Shown here: one piece after another, positions 11,276 through 23,308 of the stretch
Numbering within the stretch: the stretch's first letter is position 1
Layout of the letters: each line of letters starts with the position of its first letter
NCBI RefSeq assembly: GCF_015706575.1
Contig: NW_024037050.1
Coordinates: forward strand, 5,890,001 to 5,954,000
Direction: 5' to 3'
From: Patiria miniata
Lineage: Eukaryota > Echinodermata > Asteroidea > Valvatida > Asterinidae
Length of the DNA: 64,000 nucleotides
Made by a program: the position numbers and the translations under genes
The notes under the pieces: generated by a model
What the model saw: only the letters and a program-made list of their open reading frames with translations
Told to the model about the DNA's origin: nothing
Database searches by the model: none

Positions 11276-12010
11276 AATTCTGTTTGCAACAGAAGATAGG
11301 GCTTTTCCGCATTATGATTTGTTTTTATCAATAATACGTCCCTGACTATGCATGAACATAAAATCTGTCAAAGTTAGCCGGAAATCGGCTAAAACGGTCA
11401 CTGTGGACAGGATTTGACCTCAGCAACACGTGCGCTGCGCGCGGGCCGACTGACATACGATATGTACAACGTACGTGCATGTAAATGTACATGTACATTG
11501 TGGACTTAAAGCTGAGTTATTGTCAACCTGAAGTTTTAAGCGTGCGCAAGGCATGTCCGAGTTTGCTTATTGCCTCGAAGCTTTGAAATATTTTAGACCT
11601 ACCCATAAATAGACAATTAAAGTAAAAACTATTATAAAAACTGCCATGGTTGATTTTTCAGGAATTTTTTAAGGAAAAAGGGTCTTTTCATTATAACTTC
11701 CGGTCTGATGACGTCATACACCTCAAACTTCGCACACGTCTTAAGGGGTCAAGGTCATCATATACACCACTATTTAGGCAATTCCGACAAACTTCGCCAC
11801 AGACATCTATTCAAAATACATTTTTGAAAATTTTCAACCTATTGCTAGAGGGCGCTCGAAGGTTGCATGACGTCATCGGTAGATGATCAGAAGAATACTA
11901 TCGGCCAAGAGACTAACACCGTTAAAAGCAAGTTCACATCTATTACCACTTTTAAATAATAAGCCACTTCCGTTTTTAGCCTTTTTCAACCGGAAGCAAG
12001 GGTCACGTGT
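11276..12010 (+). repeat. Composite CRE-palindrome repeat, copy 5 (truncated)
   Basis: It opens with CTGTTTGCAACAG and runs through the shared blocks, but stops just after the ACCGGAAGCAAGGGTCACGTG block near 12,009. It then passes into unrelated TGACGTCA modules, so the 3' part and stem-loops are missing. Confidence 0.75.
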
Positions 12011-12840
12011 CTTGTCATTGTGGTCTTGGTTTGAACCAAGTTTAATGTCAATCCGATGAAAAAAGTGTGCAATTTTTGGAAGCAGAATAAAATTATAAAT
12101 ATTTAAAAAAAAAACTTTAAAAACGATGACGTCATTGTGACGTCACTTCCAATTTTGCATACTGGTACGATTAACTACCTACCCACCAAGTTTCATGACA
12201 ATCGAACCTTTCCTTATATATTTTTTGAAAAATCGCATTTTGATGACGTCATGATGACGTCACACATTTTTCAAAATGTTGTACTAATACCTATTACCTA
12301 ACAGACCTAATACAAAAAGAATTTTGAAATTTGCATGTTGCGTTCGTGACATATGGCTAAAAGGTCAAAAAATTCAAATATTCATATAAAGTCTCAGGAT
12401 GATGTCATCATAACGTCACCTCATTTTTTTTTACCTACAACACATCCCAGTCTAGCCACATACCAAGTTTCAACCCAATCGGGGTTACAGTTCTGTAGAT
12501 ATAGGTTTTCCAAATATGCACGTAAATTTTCAAAAATCAATAAAAAATTAGGTGATGACGTCATCATGACCGTCAATGACGTCATAGTCTTTGCATAATT
12601 TTTGTATGAGGGTCTTCCTTGGCTGTAACTTTGATGACGATTACAGATCGCCAAGTTGTAAAAATGGTGGCTTGAAAACGTGTACAAAGTCAATGGGCTA
12701 AAAATCCCACTGCAGAAAAACTGCACCTTTAAATATGTGATTTGCCTTTAAACTGAAACATTTTTATAAAATATTACTTGATATTCTGACTCTTGGGAAT
12801 ATTTTCAATCAAATGAAAGAGAATACAAATACAATTTTGT
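12011..12840 (+). repeat. TGACGTCA modules and a third copy of the base-1 module
   Basis: Modules with GATGACGTCATTGTGACGTC-type pairs run to about 12,600. They are followed by a stretch close to the first 190 bases of the window (CCAAGTTGTAAAAATGGTGG at 12,653). It has no genes. Confidence 0.7.
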
Positions 12841-12886
12841 TTTCCTTAATGCTGAGTATGATCATCTCTTGCTCTATGACATGGTT

Positions 12887-13191
12887 ATAGACCCGTGAAC
12901 GTGGCGTATACACCGCCACGCGTTCATCTCATTGAACAGCTTTCGATCGGCAAACATCGGCGGGAATAGAATTTCCGTTTGAGTCCCGCAATTTAACGAG
13001 AACATTTATGACCAGAACTTACACAAAACCTTATCCGCAAACTTTGAGCTGTGTAGGATCGGTCATTCCAAAGAAATTTCGGGAACCAAACGAAAATTCT
13101 ATTCCCGGCGATGCTGGCCGATCGAAAGCTGTTCAATGAGGGATGTACGCGTGGCGGTGTATACGTTATACCGCCACGTTCACGGGTCTAT
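12887..13191. mobile_element. 305-bp inverted-repeat element (MITE-like)
   Basis: The two ends are long inverted repeats beginning ATAGACCCGTGAACGTGGCG. The arms run about 110 bp each, through GAACAGCTTTCGATCGGC and a GGGAATAGAATT segment. A direct CATGGT flanks it if the ends are moved by one or two bases, so the TSD is uncertain. No protein was seen. The superfamily is not assigned. Confidence 0.8.
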
Positions 13192-13199
13192 GGCATGGT

Positions 13200-14355
13200 G
13201 TAATTAATTCACAGTGGTTTTAAGGACAACTAGTAGAGCGCCCACTTATTTGTGTTAGTATGGTGCCTCAGAATTTCATACGGACTAAACATGTCTACGA
13301 ACGCGCTCTATGATCTTTGCTACGAACAAACCTAGTGCATGTACTGTATAAAGTATAGTACCCAGAACCATATATCAGCTTTCGAGGTACGACCTGCGAT
13401 ATACGAGCAGTTTTGTTAGCGGAAAATTTAGTGATGTTAGCAGATTGTTTTGTTTAGCTTGTATTTGTAAATGTCTGTTGGATAATGAATACTGTTCTGT
13501 TATGTAAACGTTTCAGATGAAGTGTTAGGCCTAATTGTATAATTGGTGATTTTTTGACGACTGATGACGATATGGTCACGTCACCATGGTCACGTGGATA
13601 ATGTATGCAGAGCTGCATGGTGTATCACGTGGATATGTAGACAAGCCACGTATCGGCCGGGTCTAGGTGTATCCATGGTGTATCGTGGCCCAGGACGGGT
13701 GTACCCCATATTAATGTGGCTCAAATACTCCACTTTTTACGTGTTGTTAACTATACTGGGATGATATTGGGGGCATGTGTTTCACGAATAGTTGACGACA
13801 TGAATATGATTGATGGGATCTTTGTGTTAACATCTTTTTATTGGAAGATATACACAAACTCACAGACTCACAGAGTGGTGTTTTGTAGGTCAAAAAATAG
13901 TGAATGAAAAGAAATCGGAGTACTAGTGTAGGCATGGAGCTATAAAAGTGAAATTGTTCGGAGTATATGACCTGAGGCTGTCATGGCTGTTGTTAGTGCA
14001 ATCTTTTGGATGAACTGACTGACTTACATTTCCTGCATAATGATCTATGTTTCCTACCTCCATGTTGCAGGCATGTTTGCTATGAACTGACATGATCTAT
14101 TTTGAATTAGATGATGTAGTCAGTGAAAATGTATTAATTGAAATTTCATGGAAGTGATTTTGTTGAACATCTTTTCTCCAGATGGTTTGATCGTATTGTG
14201 TTATCTTTGAGGAATGTGGTTACTTGGTAGGCCCTTGCCTTTTGTGGCATTTCAGTTGACTCAATATGGTTACAGCGGCATACAACTGTATTGAAATGCC
14301 CCAAAGAGTATAAGGTGACTACAAAGTAGGCAGTATTGTTAAAGCAGTCTATGTT
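13200..14355. other. No gene recognised
   Basis: About 1.15 kb lies between the MITE and the left Penelope-like copy. Only short chance ORFs are present. A local cluster of CACGTGGATA and GGTGTATC words occurs at 13,570-13,700. It could be unidentified retroelement flank or host intergenic DNA. Confidence 0.5.
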
Positions 14356-14867
14356 AACACAAGTGGAGACAAATAAAAAGGACTGGAGCGAGTTCAAAAA
14401 TAGAGTTTCGACAATTTATTTCCCATGTACTAAGCTACATCTGCATCTTGTGCAAGACAAAAGGCAATTTTGTGAAGAATTGTATTGCAGTTGTTACACA
14501 CTAGTTGTTACCCTAACTGTATGCATACTTCATTTACAAATGTATTTTTTCTTCTTATTTTGTTTTCAGAAATGAGGAGTGTCGTGACACCATCCAAGAC
14601 ATCAAGTTCCTTCTGGTCTGTTTGTGTGCAGCTCGTCCAGTGTGTCTGTCCCATTAACCCTGCCCTGTCCTCTCATTTCATTCCTTAGTGTGTTTAATTC
14701 ATTCCACATTCACTCCAACATTTCATCTCCTAAATATCATATGAATAAAAGTTGTTACATGTGAGCTGAAGTTGTTATATGTGAGCTGAAGTTGTTATAT
14801 GGGAGCTGAAGTTGTTTTTTTGTGAGCTAAACGTGTTCTGTGTTAAAGCTATTTTGTTCTAAAGTTA

Positions 14868-15218
14868 CAAAGCTGAAGTTGATTGCCAATTCAAAGGCAA
14901 AGATTACATGCTGAAGTTGATTGCCAATTCTAAGGCAAAGATTACTTGCTGAAGTTGATTGCCAGATCAAAGGCAAAGATTACTTGCTGAAGTTGATCGC
15001 GAATTCAAAGGCAAAGATTACTTGCTAAAGTTGATTGCCAATTCAAAGACAAAGATTACTTGCTGAAGTTGATTGCCAATTCAAAGGCAAAGATTACTTG
15101 CTGAAGTTGATTGCCAATTCAAAGGCAAAGATAACTTGCTGAAGTTGATTGCCAATTCAAAGGCAAAGATTACTTGCTATTGTTGATTGCCAATTCTAAG
15201 GCAAAGATTACTTGCTAT
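14868..15218. repeat. 38-bp minisatellite, about 9 units
   Basis: The unit is GAAGTTGATTGCCAATTCAA followed by AGGCAAAGATTACTTGCT, repeated about nine times in the 3' region of the left Penelope-like copy. The right copy has about twice as many. Confidence 0.9.
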
Positions 15219-15263
15219 TTGTCGGTTAATGTTTTCAAGGTAAACTCAAGATTTATATAGCCT

Positions 15264-15294
15264 GACGTTGCGAACTTAGCAAGTTCTTCTTCAG
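15264..15294 (-). ncRNA. Hammerhead-like motif in the left PLE copy
   Basis: On the minus strand the order is CTGAAGA, a 6-bp stem AGAACTT/AAGTTC with a short loop, then GCAAC and GTC. This matches the layout of the minimal hammerhead ribozymes described in Penelope-like terminal repeats (CUGANGA, stem II, GAAAC, GUC), but with GCAAC in place of GAAAC. It is probably a decayed or weak version; activity is unproven. Confidence 0.45.
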
Positions 15295-15679
15295 AGGCTA
15301 AAACAGAAATGACAGAGGTACATACATTAACATGGGGGTGCACACAAACATGCAGGGTTGAAAGAAGAAACACAAAAGGAGGATTAGGTGTGAAAGGTGT
15401 GGAAAGATGCAGGGGAGGGTGGATGAGAGAACAAAGAAACAAAGGGAGATGGCAAACCACAAGGGGTCTTGTGTAAACAGGGGAGGGACCAGAAAGGGGA
15501 AGGATCAAAGGTCACAGGGAGTGGGAACGGACAAAAGAGTGTGAGAGTGAAGGGATGATGTGGGGGGGGGGGACAGTATTGAGGTGGAAAGGGATGAAAG
15601 ATGGGGAAAGATGGGTAAACACAAACAAGGAAGACCAGATGGATTATCTGTAACAGAAGACAATGGAGGAAGAAAAGGA

Positions 15680-15943
15680 TTAATCATTTCCAAGTTGGAT
15701 GTTGAGACCATGTGATTGAATAGTTCGAAGACGATTCATCCACACTTTCTCTCTGCTGAGGCGAACTGAGTCCTTGCGATGGCCAAGAGATTCAATGCCC
15801 TGCAAAATCATATCAGAAATGGAGTGGTTAGGCAGGTTGAAGTGATGACCAACAGGGGTGTCTAGTTTCTTGGTGTTGACCGTTGACCGGTGGGCATAGA
15901 AACGCTTCTTGAGCGTATTCTTAGTCTCACCTACATACTGCAC
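15680..15943 (-). CDS. GIY-YIG endonuclease fragment of Penelope-like element
   Basis: This is an 87-residue open stretch, MQYVGETKNTLKKRF onward. It carries the YVGET half of the GIY-YIG core, a KRFYAHR helix (Arg), a DTPVGHHFN segment and an IESL...RL...E..W...L tail, all typical of the endonuclease at the C end of Penelope-like proteins. The lead-in NVIYLISC..CGV is encoded just upstream to about 15,980, so the Met start is not the real one. The RT that should precede it is missing in this copy. It is a transposon relic, not a host nuclease. Confidence 0.8.
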   Translation of the reverse strand: MQYVGETKNTLKKRFYAHRSTVNTKKLDTPVGHHFNLPNHSISDMILQGIESLGHRKDSVRLSREKVWMNRLRTIQSHGLNIQLGND

Positions 15944-15981
15944 TCCACAGACCCTGCAAGAAATGAGATATATGACATTAG

Positions 15982-18900
15982 AGGCTCGAGATTACTAAGC
16001 TGAGGAAAGAGCAGCTCAAGCGAAAGCAGCAACTGGAGCAACAGAAAATGATGTTGGAGATGAAATTACAACTTCAAAATGCGGAGGATGAAGAGGAGCA
16101 GGCAGAATTGGAAACACATATTTGGGGAGAGGAAATGCACGAGGAAGATGCCACAGAAGACAGACCAGATGTTACGCAAGCAATTGACACTAGTGTAGAA
16201 GTCACAATCAGTACTCTGGTTGTCAACAACCATGCTCGAGCACAGGCCGACATGATAGATGAAAGTGGCAATATAACATTTCCTTCAAACACAACAGAGG
16301 AGAGTGTCACACCACCTGAAGTAGCCTCACAGTCCACTCCAGCATCAAAAGATCAAGTAAGCATTACACAATTGTGCCAAGCCTTGACACTCACCATGAA
16401 CATACCGAAGCCTGACATTAAGTCCTTTAGCGGAGACCCAGCGGAATATTGGGCATTCGTGACCAGTTTCGAGACAAACATCGGTTCCAAAGTGACTGAT
16501 GCCCGAACAAGGCTGACTTACCTGGTGCAGTTCTGTCGAGGTATAAAAAAAAGGCAAAGGAAAGCATCGAAAACTGTATCCTGATGGAACCCACAGAAGG
16601 CTACAAAACAGCACTTAAAATCTTGCGCGAGCAGTTCGGACAGCCACACTTAATAATGCATGCTCTGCTGCGCAAGGTTACCAACCGAGGACAGATACGA
16701 CAGAACGATGGCAACGCCCTTTGGGATTTAGCGAGGGACATGAAGAAGTGCCAAATAACCTTGTCCCAGCTTGGATACAATGCGGACATGAACAGCTCAG
16801 AGAACCTACTTAAGGTTCAGCGTCTCTTGCCCGTTCATCTACAAGCAGACTGGGCCAAGAAGGCACAGGTGACCATCGAGTCCAAACGAGAACCAAGCTT
16901 CGCACAGATGACGGAGTTTATTGAGACGAAGGCGAAAACTGCCAGCAATATGTACGGACAGAATATCACCAAGACTTTCAGTCCGACCAGCGCAAGTCAT
17001 TCCTCACGCACCAAACCGAAGGCTTACCCGGCCAAGGTGACTGCGCTGTCAACTAGTGTGGGTGGTGACTATCTTCATGAAGCAAAGAAGGACAAGCAAG
17101 TCAAATGTCTCTGCTGTTCCCAGCAACACAAATTGGCAGAATGCAAGACCTTCACACAGAAGTCATATGACGAGCGTCGTCAGTTTATGAGAGATAATAA
17201 ACTGTGCGACAACTGCTTCATTCCATGGCATGTAGCCAGACGTTGCAGACTCAGCAGTCGTTGTGGGATTGATGGATGCACGTGGAAGCATCATACTCTC
17301 CTTCATCCATCCCGTGCGCCTGTTGCCAATCGTGAGGAGCAGAAGGGCTGCAAAAATCCAGCAAGTGTTAAACCTGAACCTGCTGGTACATGTACCTCAA
17401 CTGGGGCTGGGAGACGGGTGATGGAAGGAGAAAAGGATCAGCCTGGAGAGTGCCATGCTGTGACATCAAGGCAAGTGGCCTTGCGAGTGCTGCCAGTAAG
17501 GGTCAAACACAACGGAGCTTGAGACTTGTGCTCTACTGGATGAAGGCAGTGACGTTTCGCTGTGCGACGAGGAGCTGGCTGAGCAGCTTGGGATCAGGGG
17601 TGAAAGGTTCAACTTCTCCCTGAATACAGTTGGAGGAACAAGCAAGTATCACGGCATGGAGATAAACCTAACAGTGAAGTCCATCCAAAATGATGAAGAG
17701 CTGGACCTACCGAGAGTGAGGACTGTCCAAACCTTGCCTATATCAAGTAGCGTCTTCCCAAATCAGAAGGATGTGAAGAAATGGAGACATCTGGATGGAA
17801 TTGAGTTCCCCCAAACTGACGGAAGGCCAGTTCAAGTCCTAATCGGCGGAGATGTCCCTGAAGCCTTTTGGGTGATGGAAGAGAGGCGGGTTGGACGCAA
17901 GGAACCTTATGCGGTGCGATCACTCCTGGGATGGACGCTCGTTAGTCCTACATCACCCTCCTTCAAGCAGGGAGCAGGAAGTTTCAATATCAACCATGCC
18001 AAGCTGCAAGACGACCAACTGCAACAGCAAGTGCAGAGATTTTGGGAGGTAGATTTTGGCGGATCTATCATGGACAATAAGCGTGGTGACTCTGTGGAGG
18101 ATCGGAGAGCGAGATCCACCATGGAGGAGTCTGCAAGGCTGATTGATGGGCACTACGAAATAGGTCTACCATGGCGAAGACGAAATTCTGACTTGCCAGA
18201 CAACCGGGCACTTGCTGAAACGAGGCTGGGTTCCCTTAAGAAACGCCTGCAGAAAGATGATGAGTTGCGTCAGCAGTACAAGGAAACCATTGATGGTTAT
18301 GTCCAAAGGGGATATGCAAGACCAGTGGCGGAAGAAGTACCAAATGTCGAGGTGGGAAGGAAATGGTATTTGCCACATCATCCTGTATTTCATCCCCAAA
18401 AGCCAGGAAAGATGAGAGTGGTATTTGACTGCGCAGCAAGATTCCGAGGTACATCACTCAATGATAATCTCCTACAGGGCCCAGACTTAACAAACAACCT
18501 GGTCGGTGTGCTGACTCGTTTCGTTCCGCCATGAGACTGTTGCATTAGTAGCAGACGTGGAGGCTATGTTCCACCAGGTACGAGTTCCCGAGAGAGACTG
18601 CGATGCCCTACGATTTCTGTGGTGGCAGAGTCATGACTTGTCCAAGGATCCGACTGACTTCCAGATGCTGGTTCATTTGTTTGGGGCAACATCCTCGCCC
18701 AGTTGTGCAGGATTCGCTCTGAGGAAAACGGCAGATGACTATGGTGCTGAATTTGGGGAGGCTGCCTCAGCAGTACGTGACAATTTCTACGTCGATGACC
18801 TTTTGGTGTCGGTGAGTTGTGCAGAAGCGGGTATCAACCTGGCTAGACAGCTCATTGATCTGCTCAGCAAAGGTGGATTTAGACTGAGGAAATGGATCAG

Positions 18901-21900
18901 CAATAACCGGGAGGTTCTGTCTGCTATTCCAGCAAGTGAGAGAGCCCCATCTGTGTTGGATCTGGATTTGGGAGACTTACCAATCGAGCGTACCCTTGGT
19001 ATACATTGGAACGAACAGTCGGACACCTTTGCTTTCAAGACGGTTCTGAAGGAAAGGCCCACCACCCGGAGAGGCATCCTATCAATTGTCAGCTCACTAT
19101 ATGACCCACTGGGGTTCCTAGCGCCTTTCATCCTACCTGCCAAGATTTTGCTTCAGGATATCTGAAGCAAGAAGCTAGGTTGGGACGAAAAGGTTGAGGA
19201 GCGAGAATTGTTTAGATGGAAGCGCTGGTTGGATGACCTGCCAAGATTGGAGGCTCTCACCATCCCCAGGTGTTTGAGGCCAAGGGAGCTAGAAGATACT
19301 GCAATCAGTCAGCTGCACTTCTTTTCAGACGCCTCTGAACGTGGATATGCGGCCGTGGCTTACCTACGGACAGTGGATGGATCAGGAAAGATAGACTGTT
19401 CCTTCATCATTGGGAAGGCAAGGCTGTGTCCTAAGAGGTCGATATCCATACCGAGGTTGGAGCTTACGGCAGCTGTCCTATCAGTTCAGCTCAGCAAAAT
19501 GGTTCAGGAAGAGCTGAGATTGCCCATCACCGACATTGTATTCTGGATCGATTCAACTTCGGTTCTGCAATACATAAGAAACGAGAGTAGGCGCTTCCGC
19601 ACCTTTGTCGCAAATCGGGTTGCAAGGATCCAAGATGCCACCGATGAGTCACAGTGGCGATATGTCAACTCCGAATCCAACCCAGCAGATGAAGGATCCA
19701 GGGGCCTGAGCGCTGAAAGGATGATCAAAGATGGCCGCTGGTTAAAGGGGCCGCAGTTCCTGATGATGAATGAGGATCATTGGCCAATACCTCCAGTTGT
19801 CGTGCAGGGTACTGTACCAAACCCTGACATATTGCCGCTCAATGATGCTCTTGAGAGGGATCCTGAACTCAAGAGGGTGGTGACGCAGACAGCCTTAGTG
19901 CAAGAGAAGCTGAAGGTTGATGACTTCCTGACCAAGTACTCATCATGGAACCGATTGAAGAGAGGCGTTGCTTGGCTCTTGCGTTTCGTTCAGTATCTTC
20001 ACATCCGCTGCAAGGGAATAGCAGATGACTCAAGCCTTAAACAAGGAGGTCTTTCCGTAGAAGAATGCCAGAGTGCAGAAAGGGGCATAATAAGGTACAT
20101 ACAGAGTCAAGCATTTCCCAAAGAGATAGATGCACTTCACTCGACGAAGCAGGAGACGGCCACCTGCGGAAAGAAGTCCAGGGGGCAACGACTCTCTCTT
20201 CACAAACTGAATCCTGTTTTGATGGATGGCATCTTGCGAGTAGGCGGTCGCCTTAGAAACGCACCAATTGATCAGGATATGAAACACCCGATTATTCTTC
20301 CCAGCAACCATAAGGTGACAGAGCTCATTATCATTCACCATCACTTGCTAGTAGGGCACTCCGGGGTTGGAATGACATGGTCGTCGCTGAGGGAGAAGTT
20401 CTGGGTCGTCAGAGGTGGCGCAACTGTTAGACGTGTCATTGGCAACTGCTTTGAGTGCAAGAAGAGGAATGCTCCATTGAGACAACAGTTCATGGGTGAC
20501 TTACCGGCGGCTAGAGTAACGCCAGATAATCCTCCGTTCACATCGGTCGGTGTTGACTACTTCGGTCCCGTCTACGTGAAGCAAGGCCGGATTCACATCA
20601 ATCGGTATGGGTGCATCTTCACATGTTTATCGATGCGGGCAGTCCACCTTGAAGTTGCTTACTCTTTGGATACCAATGCTTTTATCAACGCACTTCGACG
20701 ATTTATCGCAAGAAGGGGCAAACCACAGATCATCATGAGTGATAACGGCACAAATTTCGTCGGGGGAGAGCGAGAGCTGCGGGAAAGTCTTGATGACCTG
20801 AATCAGCGGAGGGTTGGTGACTTTCTGCTGCAGCAGGGTATCAGGTGGCAATTCAATCCTCCAACAGCAAGCCATATGGGCGGTGTATGGGAGAGAATGA
20901 TACGGTCTGTGCGCAAGATCTTGAGGTGTTTGTTGAAGGAGCAAGTTGTGTCTGATGAAGTTTTGCTTACCTTGATGGCAGAGGTCGAGGCAATTCTCAA
21001 TGCCAGACCATTGACCCCACTGAGTTTTGATCCAGGTGACGACGAGCCTCTGACACCGAATCATTTGTTGCTGTTGCGGGCTAATCCCAGCTTACCCCCA
21101 GGTCTGTTTCAGAAGGAAGATGTATACAGCCGTCGACGTTGGCGTCAAGCTCAGTTTCTGGCCGACCAATTTTGGAATCGTTGGCTTCGAGAGTACTTAC
21201 CTGTATTGCAACTTCGACAGAAGTGGACGCAGCGAGTACAGAATCTTCAAGTTGGAGATCTGGTCCTGGTGGCGGATGACAGGGTGTCTCGCGGTCATTG
21301 GCCTTTGGGAAGAGTCAGCCAAACCTACCCAGACCATGAAGGCAACGTCCGACAGGTGGAGGTCAAGACCAGGACCGGCTACTTCAGACGACCAATCACC
21401 AAGCTGTGTCTCGTGGAGAGTGCCGAGAACAAAGTTGTTATTGTTATTCAGACTTTAAGGGGACGTTACATAAAGTTTGGGGAAAATGAAAATCTAGTAA
21501 GATAGTTCATTTGGGGCTGGAAATGTAACGTTGTCTTACCAGTTACATCAAATTTCATTCATGATTTGTATTGGGGGCGCCCTTTGTTTACATGTGCAGG
21601 CTTGCGCGTAGGTCAAGGGTCAAGCGCGACATGTACTGATTCGTTGTGAACGTAATTCCAGAAATTAAGGCTTAGGTTTCCCCGGACTCTACACAATCGG
21701 TATGATTTCTGTTTCAATTGTTATTAATCGTTAACTGTAAACTTTGAAGAAGATATTTGGGTTAATTTGGGGGGCATTTTGAAGTGTTTAATCGTTTAAA
21801 TCTGTGGGATATTTGGGTCATAATTTGGGAAGAACTTGTACGTGAAATCACTGCATTGTTATGTGTATTGTTCAAGGGTCAGGTAAATCCCTTCGTTTTG

Positions 21901-22028
21901 GCTAGTTATTCGTTAGAGTTTTGTCATTTATTGCAGTGAACCGTTTACTGCCAGGCCATATCCACTCAGATCGCGGCGCACATCAGTTAAGCAATTATAG
22001 CCAGTGAATGAAGGATCAAGTAAAGTGT
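15982..22028 (+). mobile_element. BEL/Pao-family LTR retrotransposon fossil
   Basis: The parts, in order on the plus strand, are gag with a DUF1759-like region and a Cys/His zinc-binding region (about 16.0-17.4 kb), an aspartic protease-like region (about 17.5-17.8 kb), reverse transcriptase with a YVDD box (about 18.0-19.1 kb), RNase H (about 19.2-19.8 kb), and integrase with an H2C2 zinc region and D,D,E core (about 20.2-21.1 kb) followed by a DUF5641-like C-terminal domain to about 21.45 kb. The gag-PR-RT-RH-IN order and DUF1759/DUF5641 pairing are specific to BEL/Pao. It is broken, with roughly four or five breaks. The 5' LTR and primer site are absent, and 21.5-22.03 kb may be part of its 3' LTR. 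It is flanked on both sides by Penelope-like copies. Confidence 0.88.
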
Positions 22029-22544
22029 ACACAAGTGCAGACAAATAAAAAGGACTGGAGCGAGTTCAAAAATAGAGTTTCGACAATTTATTTCCCATGT
22101 ACTAAGCTACATCTGCATGTTGCGCAAGACAAAAGGCAATTTTGTGAAGAATTGTATTGCGGTTGTTACACACTAGTTGTTACCCTAACTGTATGCATAC
22201 TTCATTTACAAATGTATTTTTTCTTCTTATTTTGTTTTCAGAAATGAAGAGTGTCGTGACACCATCCAAGACATCAAGTTCCTTCTGGTCTGTTTGTGTG
22301 CAGCTCGTCCAGTGTGTCTGTCCCATTAACCCTGCCCTGTCCTCTCATTTCATTCCTTAGTGTGTTTAGTTCATTCCACATCCACTCCAACATTTCATCT
22401 CCTAAATATCATATGAATAAAAGTTGTTACATGTGAGCTGAAGTTGTTATATGTGAGCTGAAGTTGTTATATGGGAACTGAAGTTGTTTTTTGTGAGCTA
22501 AACGTGTTCTGTGTTAAAGCTATTTTGTTCTAAAGTTACAAAGC

Positions 22545-23232
22545 TGAAGTTGATTGCCAATTCAAAGGCAAAGATTACATGCTGAAGTTGATTGCCAATT
22601 CTAAGGCAAAGATTACTTGCTGAAGTTGATTGCCAGATCAAAGGCAAAGATTACTTGCTGAAGTTGATTGCGAATTCAAAGACAAAGATTACTTGCTGAA
22701 GTTGATTGCCAATTCAAAGACAAAGATTACTTGCTGAAGTTGATTGCCAATTCAAAGGCAAAGATTACTTGCTGAAGTTGATTGCCAATTCAAAGGCAAA
22801 GATAACTTGCTGAAGTTGATTGCCAATTCAAAGGCAAAGATTACTTGCTATTGTTGATTGCCAATTCTAAGGCAAAGATTACTTGCTATTGTTGATTGCC
22901 AATTCTAAGGCAAAGATTACTTGCTGAAGTTGATTGCCAGATCAAAGGCAAAGATTACTAGCTGAAGTTGATTGCGAATTCAAAGGCAAAGATTACTTGC
23001 TGAAGTTGATTGCCAATTCTAAGGCAAAGATTACTTGCTGAAGTTGATTGCCAGATCAAAGGCAAAGATTACTTGCTGAAGTTGATTGCCAATTCTAAGG
23101 CAAAGATTACTTGCTGAAGTTGATTGCCAATTCAAAGGCAAAGATTACTTTCTGAAGCTGATTGTCAATTCTGAGCTAAAGATTACAAAACTGAAGTTGA
23201 TTGTCAATTTGTAGCCAAAGATGACAAAGTTG
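22545..23232. repeat. 38-bp minisatellite, about 18 units
   Basis: This is the same unit as in the left copy but about twice as many repeats, which accounts for nearly all of the length difference between the two 3' regions. Confidence 0.9.
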
Positions 23233-23277
23233 AAGTCAGTTAATGTTTTCAAGGTAAACTCAAGATTTATATAGCCT

Positions 23278-23308
23278 GACGTTGCGAACTTAGCAAGTTC
23301 TTCTTCAG
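23278..23308 (-). ncRNA. Hammerhead-like motif in the right PLE copy
   Basis: It is identical in layout to the motif in the left copy: CTGAAGA, a short stem with loop, GCAAC, GTC on the minus strand. It sits at the same place relative to the endonuclease end and the minisatellite. Confidence 0.45.

Larger units (their letters stand above)
14356..15985 (-). mobile_element. Penelope-like element, left copy: 3' end with GIY-YIG part
   Basis: Read on the minus strand, it starts inside the endonuclease (about 15,985) and ends at the element's 3' tip (14,356). The endonuclease part encodes NVIYLISC then CGVQYVGET and a KRFYAHRSTVN stretch, the GIY-YIG pattern of Penelope-like elements with the usual Cys-containing lead-in. 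It ends in the frame near 15,680. Downstream come a 3' region, a hammerhead-like motif and a 38-bp minisatellite. The same 3' segment lies at 22,029-23,770, so both copies share a natural 3' end. The RT is absent from this copy, which is 5'-truncated against the BEL/Pao element. Confidence 0.8.

Noticed and set aside
14336-14688. Small plus-strand ORFs repeated at 22,008-22,360 as a duplicated host exon
   Set aside because: They lie in the shared Penelope-like 3' region on the antisense strand, overlap each other, and have no domain.
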